Counted from the first letter of the stretch, positions 17,268 through 26,120 are shown. The stretch is DNA of 55,887 nucleotides from Nocardia alba NBRC 108234 (GCF_001612665.1 NZ_BDAX01000037.1:1-55887); one strand, 5' to 3'. Notes: generated by a model not told the origin, from the sequence alone. Translations and numbers: made by a program.

Positions 17268-19190
17268 TCACCGCTCGTAGGCGGCTACCCCGACCGGCCC
17301 GGCGCCGACGCACAGCGACTGACCCTCCTCCAGCGACCTGATCCGCAGCGTGTCACCACCGCCGAGCAGCCGGATGTACACGGTGTTCAGGCCCGCGCGC
17401 ACGTCGGCGATCGTCTCGGTCTCGCCTTCGAAGGACAGGGCGATCCGGCCGTCTCGTGCGGCGTTGTAGTTCACCTGGGCGGTCCAGTCGCGGATCTGCA
17501 TGGGTCCGTCGAGTGGGAGGTTGGCGCCCGCGGTGCCGGGCACGCGGTATCCGCAGCGGGGTTCGGGGCCCTCGACGATGGCCCGGTTCCACCAGACCCG
17601 CGCGTCGACGATGGCGCCGTCGTCGGTGATCATCCGCAGGCGCGGGGTCGAGTGGGCGAAGGTGGTCGACGTCGCGAGGGGGGCGAAGACGCGGTCGGTC
17701 ATGTTCTCGGGAAAAGCCAACGGGTTCAAGACATTCCAGGGAACCTCTTGCGGCAGCAACGGCGCGTCGGCGGCGCCGGGGAGCGCGGCGCGCACGCCGC
17801 TGACGTAGGTGCGGGCCGGGCTCGGTTCCCATGATCTGGTGAAGGTGATCGTCGAGTACACGCTGCTGGCGAGGAACGCGGCGATCGCCGAGATACCGAC
17901 GATCCGCCGTGCTCGACTCGCCTCGATCGCAGCCGATCCGCCTTCGGTACGCGTATGTGTCGATTCCACGCTCGTCGGTACCTGTTGGCGCGCATGGGCA
18001 TTCGATCTCGATATCGAACTCGACCGAGCCCGGCGGGGCGCCAGCGCGATCAGCGCGAGCGCCACGGTGGCGACGACAGCGAAGTCGGCGAAATAGCGCA
18101 CCGACTGCAGAAGCAGACCCGCGGTACTGGGGCCGTCGCGCAGGATGACGACCGGCGCGATGGTCAGGACCCCGTATCCGGCGGCGCACACCCAGATCGC
18201 GGCGACTCGGCGGCGGGTGCGCATCGTCCACACCGCGAACAGGATCAGTGCCAGCCAGCTGAGCACAGCCAGCACACTCGGCGCATCCGCCCACGGGGTG
18301 GCCGGTTGCCAGCGTTCCCAGCGCCACGGGCCGCCGAACAGCGCGGGCACCAGCCCGTCGGACAGCGCACGGCTCCACAGGGTTCCGGGATGCTCGGGAG
18401 CCGAGAGTCCCCTCGGACGTTGGATGACGAACAGGAAACACGCCGACCACGCCAGCAACACCGCACCGGCCGCCGTCCACAGCAGGCCCCCACGCCGAGC
18501 GGCCACCCGCGCAGAACCACCCGTCACGTACGCGGTCAGCACCACCGCCGCGAAGGCGACCGGCAGGACGACCACCGATTTCTCGAAGAACATCAACGCC
18601 ACCGCGAACACCACGGCCCCCGACGCCGCGTACCGTCGCCGCCCCGTTCGCACCAGCAGCACCGCGTCCGCGCTCACCCAGGCCAGCGCGATCTGCAACG
18701 GCAACGCGTTCACCGCCGCCGACCACCAGGCGAACGCGGGCACCGTCAACGGGACGAACAGGAAGAACACCAGGGGGCCGAGCAGGCGGGCGCGGACCCC
18801 GAGCAGCACGACCAACAGTCGCAGCACCGCCAGCGAAGCGAGCAACTGCAAGCCGGTCAGCACCACGACCGCGGCGGGCCAACTCAACGGCGCCACCTCG
18901 GTGACCAGCCAAATCAGCACGAACGCCAACGGCATCACGTGCCCGTCGTGACTGGTGAACAGCAATTCCGTCGAGAGCACCGGCTGACTGCTCACCCGGC
19001 CGATCAGCAGGAAATCGTCCCAGTAGAAGAATCCCGACGCGGCCACCCAGCCGCGCAATACCAGCTGCGCCGCGATCAGCGCCGCCGCGATCAGCAGCAC
19101 CACCCGACCGGATATCGGCGTCGGCGTCGGCGTCGGCCCCGACGGGTCGCGGGAGTGCGGTGGCGAGTCGAGCAGCGGCACGGACGTCAC
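17268..19190 (-). CDS. Polytopic membrane protein, putative GT-C-type glycosyltransferase
   Basis: A 640-residue protein with a short Pro/Thr-rich cytoplasmic N-terminus (TPTPTPISG), about 10 or more TM helices over roughly residues 30-400, a hydrophilic arginine-rich connector, one further TM helix and a soluble C-terminal domain of about 180 residues. The first extracytoplasmic loop contains YWDDF followed by SHDGHVMP, and a DD pair in that loop is the usual catalytic signature of GT-C enzymes using polyprenyl-phosphate sugars. The GTG at 19190 was chosen for its leaderless -10 box (TAGCGT, 8 nt upstream); GTG 19238 is an alternative. It lies upstream of treZ. Donor and acceptor are unknown, and the glycosyltransferase call is an inference. 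Confidence 0.62.
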   Translation of the reverse strand: MTSVPLLDSPPHSRDPSGPTPTPTPISGRVVLLIAAALIAAQLVLRGWVAASGFFYWDDFLLIGRVSSQPVLSTELLFTSHDGHVMPLAFVLIWLVTEVAPLSWPAAVVVLTGLQLLASLAVLRLLVVLLGVRARLLGPLVFFLFVPLTVPAFAWWSAAVNALPLQIALAWVSADAVLLVRTGRRRYAASGAVVFAVALMFFEKSVVVLPVAFAAVVLTAYVTGGSARVAARRGGLLWTAAGAVLLAWSACFLFVIQRPRGLSAPEHPGTLWSRALSDGLVPALFGGPWRWERWQPATPWADAPSVLAVLSWLALILFAVWTMRTRRRVAAIWVCAAGYGVLTIAPVVILRDGPSTAGLLLQSVRYFADFAVVATVALALIALAPRRARSSSISRSNAHARQQVPTSVESTHTRTEGGSAAIEASRARRIVGISAIAAFLASSVYSTITFTRSWEPSPARTYVSGVRAALPGAADAPLLPQEVPWNVLNPLAFPENMTDRVFAPLATSTTFAHSTPRLRMITDDGAIVDARVWWNRAIVEGPEPRCGYRVPGTAGANLPLDGPMQIRDWTAQVNYNAARDGRIALSFEGETETIADVRAGLNTVYIRLLGGGDTLRIRSLEEGQSLCVGAGPVGVAAYER

Positions 19191-19198
19191 GTCTGTCG

Positions 19199-19204
19199 AC
19201 GCTA
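19199..19204 (-). promoter_or_regulatory. Leaderless -10 box for the GT-C-like gene
   Basis: TAGCGT on the minus strand lies 8 nt before the GTG at 19190 and is the main reason that start was preferred over GTG 19238. Confidence 0.45.
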
Positions 19205-19273
19205 GCTCGTCGTTCGCGGGGCGGCCATCACGACCCACCCCGGGGGCGTCGCCGATGGTCCGGCTGTGCACAT

Positions 19274-19295
19274 TTTTGGACTGATCTGTACAAAA
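19274..19295 (+). promoter_or_regulatory. TetR operator candidate at the tetR promoter
   Basis: A 22-bp imperfect dyad (TTTTG at one end, CAAAA at the other, 9 of 11 positions symmetric). It lies where the -35 and spacer of the tetR promoter would be. The same 22-bp pattern recurs at 19924-19945 before the efflux gene, identical at 15 positions including the outer TTTTG and AAAA and the internal ACYGAT. Confidence 0.62.
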
Positions 19296-19300
19296 CCTGC

Positions 19301-19306
19301 TATGGT
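19301..19306 (+). promoter_or_regulatory. Leaderless -10 box for tetR
   Basis: TATGGT followed after 7 nt by the ATG at 19314. The operator candidate ends 5 nt upstream. Confidence 0.55.
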
Positions 19307-19313
19307 CATCGAC

Positions 19314-19886
19314 ATGGCCAGACCCAAGGAGTTCGACGAGCACCACGCCGTGGACGCCGCCATGCGGGCGTTCTGGTCCGCCGGTTACGAGGCGACTTCC
19401 ACCCAGGACCTCTGCGCCGCGACGGGTTTGGGCCGCAGCAGCATCTACAACACCTTCACGAGCAAGCGCGATCTGTTCGATCGCGCCCTGCGCCACTACA
19501 TGACCACGAAGAACGCCCCTCTGTTCGACCTCCTCGACAGCGACGCACCGGCCAGGGACCGGATCGCCGAGGTTCTTCGCCGGACCGCCGACGCGCCCGA
19601 TACCGAACCCGCGGGTTGCCTGGTGGTCAACTCGATCGTCGAACTCGCCCCGCACGACGACGCCGCCCGCGAACTCCTCAACGCCGACGGTGCGCGCCGT
19701 CTCGACGCGCTCACGGCGACTATCGAAAGCGGCCAGCGCGCAGGCGAATTCACCGCCGACCGGGACGCACGCGCTCTCGCCCAGTTCCTGACCGCCACGA
19801 TCAGCGGCATGCGCGTCGCGGCGCGCGGCGGCGCCGATCACGTCACCCTCACCGCGATCGCCGATACCGCGCTGCGCTGCCTCTGA
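19314..19886 (+). CDS. TetR-family transcriptional regulator
   Basis: A 190-residue one-component repressor. The N-terminal helix-turn-helix is clear: ARPKEFDEHHAVDAAMRAFW, then TSTQDLCAATGLGRSSIYNT, with the family TFTSKRDLF ending. The C-terminal ligand domain (residues about 60-190) has no recognisable ligand signature. The ATG at 19314 fits the usual start (MARPKEF) and has a leaderless -10 box. It lies 82 nt upstream of an MFS efflux gene on the same strand. A shared 22-bp operator candidate precedes both genes, so autoregulation and control of the pump are likely. A weak hairpin (19885-19911) overlaps its stop codon. Confidence 0.88.
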   Translation: MARPKEFDEHHAVDAAMRAFWSAGYEATSTQDLCAATGLGRSSIYNTFTSKRDLFDRALRHYMTTKNAPLFDLLDSDAPARDRIAEVLRRTADAPDTEPAGCLVVNSIVELAPHDDAARELLNADGARRLDALTATIESGQRAGEFTADRDARALAQFLTATISGMRVAARGGADHVTLTAIADTALRCL

Positions 19887-19923
19887 GAGCTCATGGCTCA
19901 CGACAGCTCTCGCCATGTCTTCA

Positions 19924-19945
19924 TTTTGAACCGATTGATCTAAAA
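19924..19945 (+). promoter_or_regulatory. TetR operator candidate upstream of the MFS gene
   Basis: Second copy of the 22-bp pattern seen at 19274-19295, keeping TTTTG, ACYGAT and the terminal AAAA. It lies 23 nt before the MFS start, overlapping a likely promoter. Confidence 0.58.
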
Positions 19946-19968
19946 CAATCTTTATACGAGAGGTTGTC

Positions 19969-21165
19969 ATGCCGACCGCTGTCTACATCCTGGGCCTGTC
20001 CATCTTCGCCCAGGGCACCTCCGAACTGATGCTGGCCGGGCTCCTCCCCGACCTGGCCGCCGACCTGGGTGTCTCCATTCCCCGTGCGGGACTGCTCATC
20101 TCGGCCTTCGCGCTGGGCATGCTGGTCGGCGCGCCACTGCTGGCGGTGGTGACGCTGCGGTGGCCACGCCGAAACGCGCTGCTGGTCTTCCTCGCGATCT
20201 TCGTCGCCGCCCACGTCGTGGGTGCGCTGAGCGGTGACTACTGGGTGATCCTCGCTACCCGGGTGGTGAGCGCCTTCGTCTACGCGGGGTTCTGGGCGCT
20301 GGCGGCGGCGACCGCGGTGAGTCTGGTGGCACCCTGGTTGCGCGGACGGGCGATGAGCGTCGTCGCGGGTGGACTCACCCTCGCCACGATCATCGGCGTA
20401 CCCGCCGGCACCGTGATCGGGCAGCACCTGGGCTGGCGCGCGGCCTTCTGGGCGGTCGCCGGACTGTCCGCGCTGTCGATGATCGGGGTGTTCACGAAGA
20501 TTCCGGGCGGTCGGCCCGCCACGGTCGCTCCCCTGCGTGGCGAACTGCGAGTGATGGCGAACCCTCGGCTGTGGGTGTCCTACGGCGCCACCGCGCTGTC
20601 GACGGGTGCGGCGTTCGTCATCTTCGCCTACCTCGGCGCGATGCTGGCCGACACCACCGGCATCGCACCCGCCTGGATTCCAGTCGTGCTCGGGCTGTAC
20701 GGCGCCGGTGGACTGATCGGGATCACCGTCGGCGGGCGATTCGCCGACGCGCACCCGTTCCGCACCCTGTACGTCGGGGCCGCCGGGATGACGGTGGCCG
20801 CGGCGGCGATCGCTGTCACCGCGCACTCCCCCGCGCCGATGATCGCGCTCGTACTGTTGCTCGGCGCGTTCGGTTTCGCCACGAACCCGGCCTTGAACAC
20901 TCGGGTTTTCGCCCTGGCGGAGGGCGCCCCGACCCTGGCCGCGGCGACCAACTACTCGGCGTTCAACGTCGGGATCACGGTCGGTCCGTGGCTGGGCGGG
21001 CTGGCCATCGGCGCCGGACTCGGCTTCACCTCGATCGGCTGGATCGGCGCCGGGCTCGGGCTGGCCATGCTCGTCACCGTCGGGCTGTCCCATCGGCTGG
21101 AACGCGAAAACCGCACGGCCGCCGCTACTTCCGAGCCGCCGATGCCCGCGCTCATCCACCCATAG
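19969..21165 (+). CDS. MFS efflux transporter, Cmx/CmrA-like (DHA1 family)
   Basis: A 398-residue major facilitator protein with about 12 TM helices. The start (YILGLSIFAQGTSELMLAGL) and RAGLLISAFALGMLVGAPLL closely follow the pattern of Cmx/CmrA chloramphenicol exporters and arabinose-efflux-like DHA1 pumps. The motif-A-like loop is RWPRRNALL, and VPAGTVIGQHLGWR is the drug:H+ antiporter motif C region. The ATG follows a GAGAGG ribosome binding site. It is co-oriented with an upstream TetR repressor, and both share an operator, so substrate-induced expression is likely. Drug specificity cannot be read from sequence. Confidence 0.86.
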   Translation: MPTAVYILGLSIFAQGTSELMLAGLLPDLAADLGVSIPRAGLLISAFALGMLVGAPLLAVVTLRWPRRNALLVFLAIFVAAHVVGALSGDYWVILATRVVSAFVYAGFWALAAATAVSLVAPWLRGRAMSVVAGGLTLATIIGVPAGTVIGQHLGWRAAFWAVAGLSALSMIGVFTKIPGGRPATVAPLRGELRVMANPRLWVSYGATALSTGAAFVIFAYLGAMLADTTGIAPAWIPVVLGLYGAGGLIGITVGGRFADAHPFRTLYVGAAGMTVAAAAIAVTAHSPAPMIALVLLLGAFGFATNPALNTRVFALAEGAPTLAAATNYSAFNVGITVGPWLGGLAIGAGLGFTSIGWIGAGLGLAMLVTVGLSHRLERENRTAAATSEPPMPALIHP

Positions 21166-21171
21166 ACGTGG

Positions 21172-21207
21172 AGAGGTCGACACCACCGGCCGGTGGTGTC
21201 GACCTCT
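21172..21207. terminator. Strong bidirectional terminator between the MFS gene and dnaE
   Basis: A perfect 36-bp palindrome with 18-bp arms beginning AGAGGTCGACACC and mirrored to GGTGTCGACCTCT, in the 51-nt gap between two convergent stop codons. Confidence 0.85.
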
Positions 21208-21216
21208 TCGGCTCGC

Positions 21217-24200
21217 TCAGCCCAGGCAGCCCGGGCCGAGGAGCGCTTTCAGGTCACCCATCAGCGCCGACGACGGAGACACGCGCCAGGCGTCGTCGAG
21301 TTTGAGCATGGTGGTCTTCTCACGGGCGCCGACATGGCGGATGAAGACATCCGAGGTGCCCTGGTGGCGGGTGAGGACCTTCTTCAGCTCACCGAGCTTG
21401 TCGGGCGTGCACATCCGGGTCGTCATGACCACCGCCACCGGCTTGGCCACGCCGATGGCCGAGAGGTCGGGGACGACGAGGTCGTTGGCGATCAGGGAGA
21501 TGCGATCGTCGCGCACGGACACCCGGGCCTTCACCAGCACCACGGCGTCTTCGACCACATCCATGCCGTACACCGAGTACGACTGCGGGAAGAACAGCAC
21601 CTCCACGCCACCGGTGAGGTCTTCCAATTGCGCCGAGGCCCAGGCCAACCCGTTCTTGTTGATCCGGCGGTTCACCGAGGCGAGAATGCCACCGATGGTC
21701 ACCTGCGCGCCGTCCTTGACATCGCCTTCCAGGATCGCCGGAATGGGAGTGTCGACCTGGGCGGCGAGCACGTGCTCGACACCGTTGAGCGGGTGGCCGG
21801 ACACGTAGAGCCCCAGCATCTCCCGTTCGAGGGCGAGTTTGTGCTTGGTCTCCCATTCGTCCTCGGGGACTTTGACATTGAACACCGACGCCATCGATTC
21901 GTCGCCGTCGCCGAGCCCGCCGAACAGGTCGAATTGGCCGATCGCCTCGGCCTTCTTGGTCGACATCACCGCGTCGATCGCATCGGAGTGGATCAGCAGC
22001 AGGCCCTTGCGCGGATGCCCGAGTGAGTCGAATCCGCCCGCCTTGATGAGGGATTCGGTGACCTTCTTGGAGCAGGCGATCGCGTCGATCTTGTTCAGAT
22101 AGTCGGAGAAGTCGGTGAACTTCGACTTCTCCCTGCGCGCGGAGATGATCGAGCCGACCACGTTGGTACCGACGTTGCGCACCGCGCCGAGACCGAACCG
22201 GATATCGGTGCCGACCGAGGCGAAGTTCAGCTCCGACTCGTTGACATCGGGCGGCAGCACCGTGATGCCCATCTTGCGGCAATCCGACAGGTAGATGGCG
22301 GCCTTGTCCTTGTCGTCACCGACGGAGGTGAGCAGACCCGCCATGTACTCGGCCGGATAGTTGGCCTTGAGGTAGGCGGTCCAGAAGGAGACGAGGCCGT
22401 AGCCCGCGGCGTGCGATTTGTTGAACGCGTATCCGGCGAACGGGAGAATCGTGTCCCACAGCGCCTTGATGGCGGGCTCGGAGAAATCGTTGGCGAGCAT
22501 GCCGTCGCGAAAACCGGCGTAGGCCTCTTCCAGGACCGACAGCTTCTTCTTACCCATGGCGCGGCGCAGGATATCGGCTTGGCCGAGCGAGTACCCGGCC
22601 ACCTTCTGCGCGATCTGCATGATCTGTTCCTGATAGACGATCAGGCCGAAGGTGTCGGCCAGGATCTCCTTCAGTGGCTCTTCGAGTTCGGGGTGGATCG
22701 GTTTGACTTCTTGCCGGTTGTTCTTGCGGTCGGCGTAGTCGTTGTGGGCGTTCATGCCCATCGGGCCGGGGCGGTACAGCGCGAGGACGGCGACGATATC
22801 GCCGAATCCGGTGGGTTGCATGCGGCGCAGCAGGTCGCGCATGGCGCTGCCGTCGAGCTGGAACACGCCGAGGGTGTCGCCGCGAGCGAGCAGTTCGTAG
22901 GTGGCCGGGTCGTCGAGCGGCAGGTGGTCCATGTCGAGATCGATGCCGCGGTTGGCCTTGATGTTCTCCAGGGCGTCACCGATGACGGTGAGGTTGCGCA
23001 GACCGAGGAAGTCCATCTTCAACAGGCCGATGGCCTCACACGACGGGTAGTCCCAGCCGGTGATGATCGCGCCGTCCTGGGCGCGCTTCCACACCGGGAT
23101 CGCGTCGGTGAGCGGTTCCGAGGACATGATGACCGCGCAGGCGTGCACGCCCGCGTTGCGGATCAGGCCCTCCAGGCCACGCGCGGTCTCGTAGATCTTG
23201 GCGACATCGGGGTTGGACCCGATGAGTTCGCGGACCTCGGCGGCTTCCTTGTACCGCTCGTGGTCGGGATCGGTGATCCCCGAGACCGAGATGTCCTTGG
23301 CCATGATCGGCGGCGGCAGCGCCTTGGTGATCTGGTCGGCGATGGCGAAACCGGGCTGACCGAACAGTACTCGCGCGGAGTCCTTGATCGCGGCCTTGGT
23401 CTTGATGGTGCCGAACGTGATCACCTGGGCCACGCGGTCGCTGCCCCACTTCTCGGTGGCGTAGCGGACCATCTCACCGCGGCGGCGATCATCGAAGTCG
23501 ATATCGATATCGGGCATCGACACACGCTCGGGATTGAGGAACCGCTCGAACAGCAGGCCGTGCGGGATGGGGTCGATATTGGTGATGCCCATCGCGTAGG
23601 CCACCAGCGAACCGGCGGCCGAACCTCGACCGGGACCGACGCGGATGCCGACCTCGAGCGCGTGCTTGATCAGGTCACCGACGACGAGGAAGTACGCCGG
23701 GAAACCCATTTCGCAGATGACTTTGAGTTCGAAGTCGGCGCGGTCGAGGTATTCGCGCGAGGGACCGTCCGGGAAGCGGCGATCGAGGCCGTCGAGGACC
23801 TCCTTGCGCAACCAGCTGGCCTGGTCGTGACCTTCGGGCACCGGGAAGATCGGCATCCGATCACGATGCGCCCACACGTCGTCATAAGACTGAACGCGCT
23901 CACCGATGAGCTCGGTGTTGTCGCAGGCGCCTTCGACTTCGGCGTCCCAGATGGCGCGCATCTCCGCGGCGGATTTGAGGTAGTAGCCGTCACCGTCGAA
24001 CTTGAACCGGGTGGGGTCCGACAGTGTTTTGCCGGTCTGAATGCACAGCAGCGCTTCGTGATTGACCGACTGGTCCTTGGTGACGTAATGGCAGTCGTTG
24101 GTGGCGATCGGCGGGATGCCGAGTTGCTTGCTGATATCGACCAGGCCCTCGCGGACCCGGCGCTCGATGGACAGACCGTGGTCCATCACCTCGAGGAAGA

Positions 24201-24762
24201 AGTTGTCGGCGCCGAAGATCTCCTGCCACTTCGCGGCGGCCTCGAGCGCTTCGCGGTCGTGACCCAGACGCAGGCGGGTCTGTACCTCGCCCGACGGGCA
24301 GCCGGTCGTGGCGATGATGCCCTCGGCGTGCTGGGCGATGATCTCCTCGTCCATGCGCGCCCACTTGCCCAGCTGGCCCTCGATGGAGGCCAGGCTCGAC
24401 AGCTTGAACAGGTTGCGCAGACCGGTCGCGTTCTCGGCGACCATGGTCATGTGGGTGTAGGCACCCGAGCCGGAGACGTCGTCGCCCTTCTGGCCCGGAT
24501 CGCCCCACTTCACCCGCTTGGTGTCGAAACGCGAGCCCGGCGCGATGTAGGCCTCGATGCCGATGATCGGCTTGATGCCCGCCTTCTTGGCCGAGTTGTA
24601 GAACTCCGAGGCCCCGTACATATTGCCGTGGTCGGTCATGCCGACCGCGGTCATACCCAACCGCTCCGCCTCCGCGAACAGCGGCGAGATCTTCGCCGCT
24701 CCATCGAGCATCGAGTACTCGGTGTGGTTGTGCAGGTGAACGAACGATCCGGACGGAGCCAA
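21217..24762 (-). CDS. dnaE: DNA polymerase III alpha subunit DnaE1
   Basis: Replicative polymerase catalytic subunit. The 1181-residue protein has an N-terminal PHP domain (SFVHLHNHTEYSMLDG, MTDHGNMYG), which is a proofreading exonuclease in mycobacterial DnaE1. The C-family polymerase core has PDIDIDFDDRRRGEM, and a C-terminal OB-fold region follows (QVTIGGILASVNRR). The TTG at 24762 was chosen because GGAGGAAGGA lies just upstream and the length matches M. tuberculosis DnaE1 (recalled as about 1184). The ATG at 24780 lacks a ribosome binding site, and the open frame beyond it is non-coding. A -10 box TAGAAT is at 24811-24806. Confidence 0.96.
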   Translation of the reverse strand: MAPSGSFVHLHNHTEYSMLDGAAKISPLFAEAERLGMTAVGMTDHGNMYGASEFYNSAKKAGIKPIIGIEAYIAPGSRFDTKRVKWGDPGQKGDDVSGSGAYTHMTMVAENATGLRNLFKLSSLASIEGQLGKWARMDEEIIAQHAEGIIATTGCPSGEVQTRLRLGHDREALEAAAKWQEIFGADNFFLEVMDHGLSIERRVREGLVDISKQLGIPPIATNDCHYVTKDQSVNHEALLCIQTGKTLSDPTRFKFDGDGYYLKSAAEMRAIWDAEVEGACDNTELIGERVQSYDDVWAHRDRMPIFPVPEGHDQASWLRKEVLDGLDRRFPDGPSREYLDRADFELKVICEMGFPAYFLVVGDLIKHALEVGIRVGPGRGSAAGSLVAYAMGITNIDPIPHGLLFERFLNPERVSMPDIDIDFDDRRRGEMVRYATEKWGSDRVAQVITFGTIKTKAAIKDSARVLFGQPGFAIADQITKALPPPIMAKDISVSGITDPDHERYKEAAEVRELIGSNPDVAKIYETARGLEGLIRNAGVHACAVIMSSEPLTDAIPVWKRAQDGAIITGWDYPSCEAIGLLKMDFLGLRNLTVIGDALENIKANRGIDLDMDHLPLDDPATYELLARGDTLGVFQLDGSAMRDLLRRMQPTGFGDIVAVLALYRPGPMGMNAHNDYADRKNNRQEVKPIHPELEEPLKEILADTFGLIVYQEQIMQIAQKVAGYSLGQADILRRAMGKKKLSVLEEAYAGFRDGMLANDFSEPAIKALWDTILPFAGYAFNKSHAAGYGLVSFWTAYLKANYPAEYMAGLLTSVGDDKDKAAIYLSDCRKMGITVLPPDVNESELNFASVGTDIRFGLGAVRNVGTNVVGSIISARREKSKFTDFSDYLNKIDAIACSKKVTESLIKAGGFDSLGHPRKGLLLIHSDAIDAVMSTKKAEAIGQFDLFGGLGDGDESMASVFNVKVPEDEWETKHKLALEREMLGLYVSGHPLNGVEHVLAAQVDTPIPAILEGDVKDGAQVTIGGILASVNRRINKNGLAWASAQLEDLTGGVEVLFFPQSYSVYGMDVVEDAVVLVKARVSVRDDRISLIANDLVVPDLSAIGVAKPVAVVMTTRMCTPDKLGELKKVLTRHQGTSDVFIRHVGAREKTTMLKLDDAWRVSPSSALMGDLKALLGPGCLG

Positions 24763-24805
24763 GACGGTCCTTCCTCCCATAGAGTCGGCGGGGGTTGGCC
24801 CTGGC

Positions 24806-24811
24806 ATTCTA
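24806..24811 (-). promoter_or_regulatory. Probable -10 box for dnaE
   Basis: TAGAAT on the minus strand, about 44 nt before the proposed TTG start, giving a short leader that contains the Shine-Dalgarno sequence GGAGGAAGGA. Confidence 0.5.
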
Positions 24812-24847
24812 TGCACTGGGGTCTGACACTTTCGGTGCCCACACCGA

Positions 24848-24873
24848 CATAATCGATCGGTGCATACCGATCG
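24848..24873 (+). promoter_or_regulatory. lytS-like kinase promoter with 20-bp palindrome
   Basis: A -10-like hexamer CATAAT (24848-24853) is immediately followed by the palindrome CGATCGGT-gcat-ACCGATCG (24854-24873), which would cover the transcription start. A CTGACA (24823-24828) lies 19 nt upstream as a possible -35. The palindrome looks like an operator, but the binding protein is unknown. Confidence 0.45.
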
Positions 24874-24882
24874 GCCGACTCG

Positions 24883-26061
24883 ATGACCCCCGTCATCGTG
24901 ACCACCGTGGCCGTCGCCCTGCTGGTCGTGGCCCTGCTGGTGTGGCGGCGCACGCAGCGGGTGGTCACCACACCCGCCCAGCGGGCCGTGCATCAGGCGC
25001 TGCATACCGCGTCGCTGGCCGCCGTGCCGCTGCGGCGGGGGCTGACCGATGAGTCGGCGAACGAAGCCGCGCCACACCTACGGGCGCTCGCCGGTGCCGA
25101 TGCGCTGGGCGTGGCCGATGCCGAAGGGACTCTGCTGGCCTGGGACGGTCCGCACACCGCGATGTTCGCCTCGTTCGCCGAGGCCGCGCGGCGGGCTGTC
25201 GCCGATGAGCGGCCCGTGCTGGTCACCGGCGACGAGCACTCGTTGATCGCGCAACCGCTGCTGATCGACGCGGGGGCGGCGGTGGGGGTGCTCGGCATGG
25301 TGACGACCGGGAAGCCGGGGCCTGGCATGCTCGGGGCGGTCGCGGAGGTGGCGCGCTACGCGTGCGGGCAGTTGGAACTGGCCGAACTGGATGCTTCCAG
25401 GGCTCGGGTGGACCGGGCCGAATTGCGGGCGCTGCGAGCCCAGATCAGTCCGCACTTCATCTACAACGCGCTCAACACCATCGCCTCGTTCGTCCGGACC
25501 GATCCGGATCGGGCCCGCGAACTGATCCTCGAGTTCGCCGACTTCACCCGCTATTCCTTCCGTGCCGCGGGCGAATTCACCGTCCTCGCCGACGAACTGC
25601 GCAATATCGAGCGGTATCTGGCGTTGGAACAGGCCCGCTTCGGTGACGCGCTGGACGTGCGGCTGCGCATCGCACCAGAAGTGCTCGGTGTCGTGCTGCC
25701 GTTCCTCGCCCTGCAACCCCTCGTCGAGAACGCGGTCCGGCACGGCCTGGCAGGCGGTGGCCGAGGTGGCCAACTGAGCATCGTCGCCGTCGACGCGGGC
25801 ACCGACTGCCTGATCAGCGTCGAAGACGACGGCGTCGGCATGGACCCCGACCTGCTGCGCTCCGGGGCCCTCGACGCCGTCGACACCGACACCGGACCGG
25901 CCCGGACCGGCGAGGCGGCCCACGTGGGCCTGGCCAATGTCGACGACCGCCTGCGCGCCGCTTTCGGCAACGACTACGGCCTGGTCGTGGAAACCGCGCC
26001 CGGTGCGGGCACGAAGGTCAGCATGCGGGTGCCGAAGTTCCGCGCCGGTATCCGCGCCTGA
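24883..26061 (+). CDS. LytS-type sensor histidine kinase (HisK_5 family)
   Basis: A 392-residue kinase that should phosphorylate the LytTR regulator encoded 59 nt downstream. It has one N-terminal TM helix (residues about 4-22), a GAF-like cytoplasmic sensor region (about 35-160), the H-box QISPHFIYNALN with phospho-acceptor His191, the N-box LQPLVENAVRHG and the G-box EDDGVGMD. It lacks the five- or seven-TM input domain of LytS, YpdA or BtsS, so the signal is probably sensed in the cytoplasm or through a partner protein. It heads a cluster of two SSS symporters and acetyl-CoA synthetase. The inferred signal is acetate, pyruvate or another short monocarboxylate. Confidence 0.88.
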   Translation: MTPVIVTTVAVALLVVALLVWRRTQRVVTTPAQRAVHQALHTASLAAVPLRRGLTDESANEAAPHLRALAGADALGVADAEGTLLAWDGPHTAMFASFAEAARRAVADERPVLVTGDEHSLIAQPLLIDAGAAVGVLGMVTTGKPGPGMLGAVAEVARYACGQLELAELDASRARVDRAELRALRAQISPHFIYNALNTIASFVRTDPDRARELILEFADFTRYSFRAAGEFTVLADELRNIERYLALEQARFGDALDVRLRIAPEVLGVVLPFLALQPLVENAVRHGLAGGGRGGQLSIVAVDAGTDCLISVEDDGVGMDPDLLRSGALDAVDTDTGPARTGEAAHVGLANVDDRLRAAFGNDYGLVVETAPGAGTKVSMRVPKFRAGIRA

Positions 26062-26120
26062 TCCCGGTCTCTCACGGTGTTCGCACCGACGCCGACGACG
26101 CCGGTTACGATGGATCGGTT

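Noticed and set aside
15777..17834. 685-codon plus-strand open frame over treZ and the GT-C-like gene
   Set aside because: It spans two real minus-strand genes and the gap between them, and no domain is visible.
19885..19911. Hairpin GAGAGCT/AGCTCTC after tetR as a terminator
   Set aside because: Only 7-bp arms, overlaps the stop codon and has no U-tract; too weak to list as a terminator.
22411..24852. 813-codon plus-strand open frame
   Set aside because: It is the antisense of dnaE. Composition follows the reversed third-codon GC pattern and there are no recognisable domains.
24763..25077. Upstream extension of dnaE to 25077
   Set aside because: It overlaps the kinase gene on the other strand, and the PHP domain starts only after 24762.
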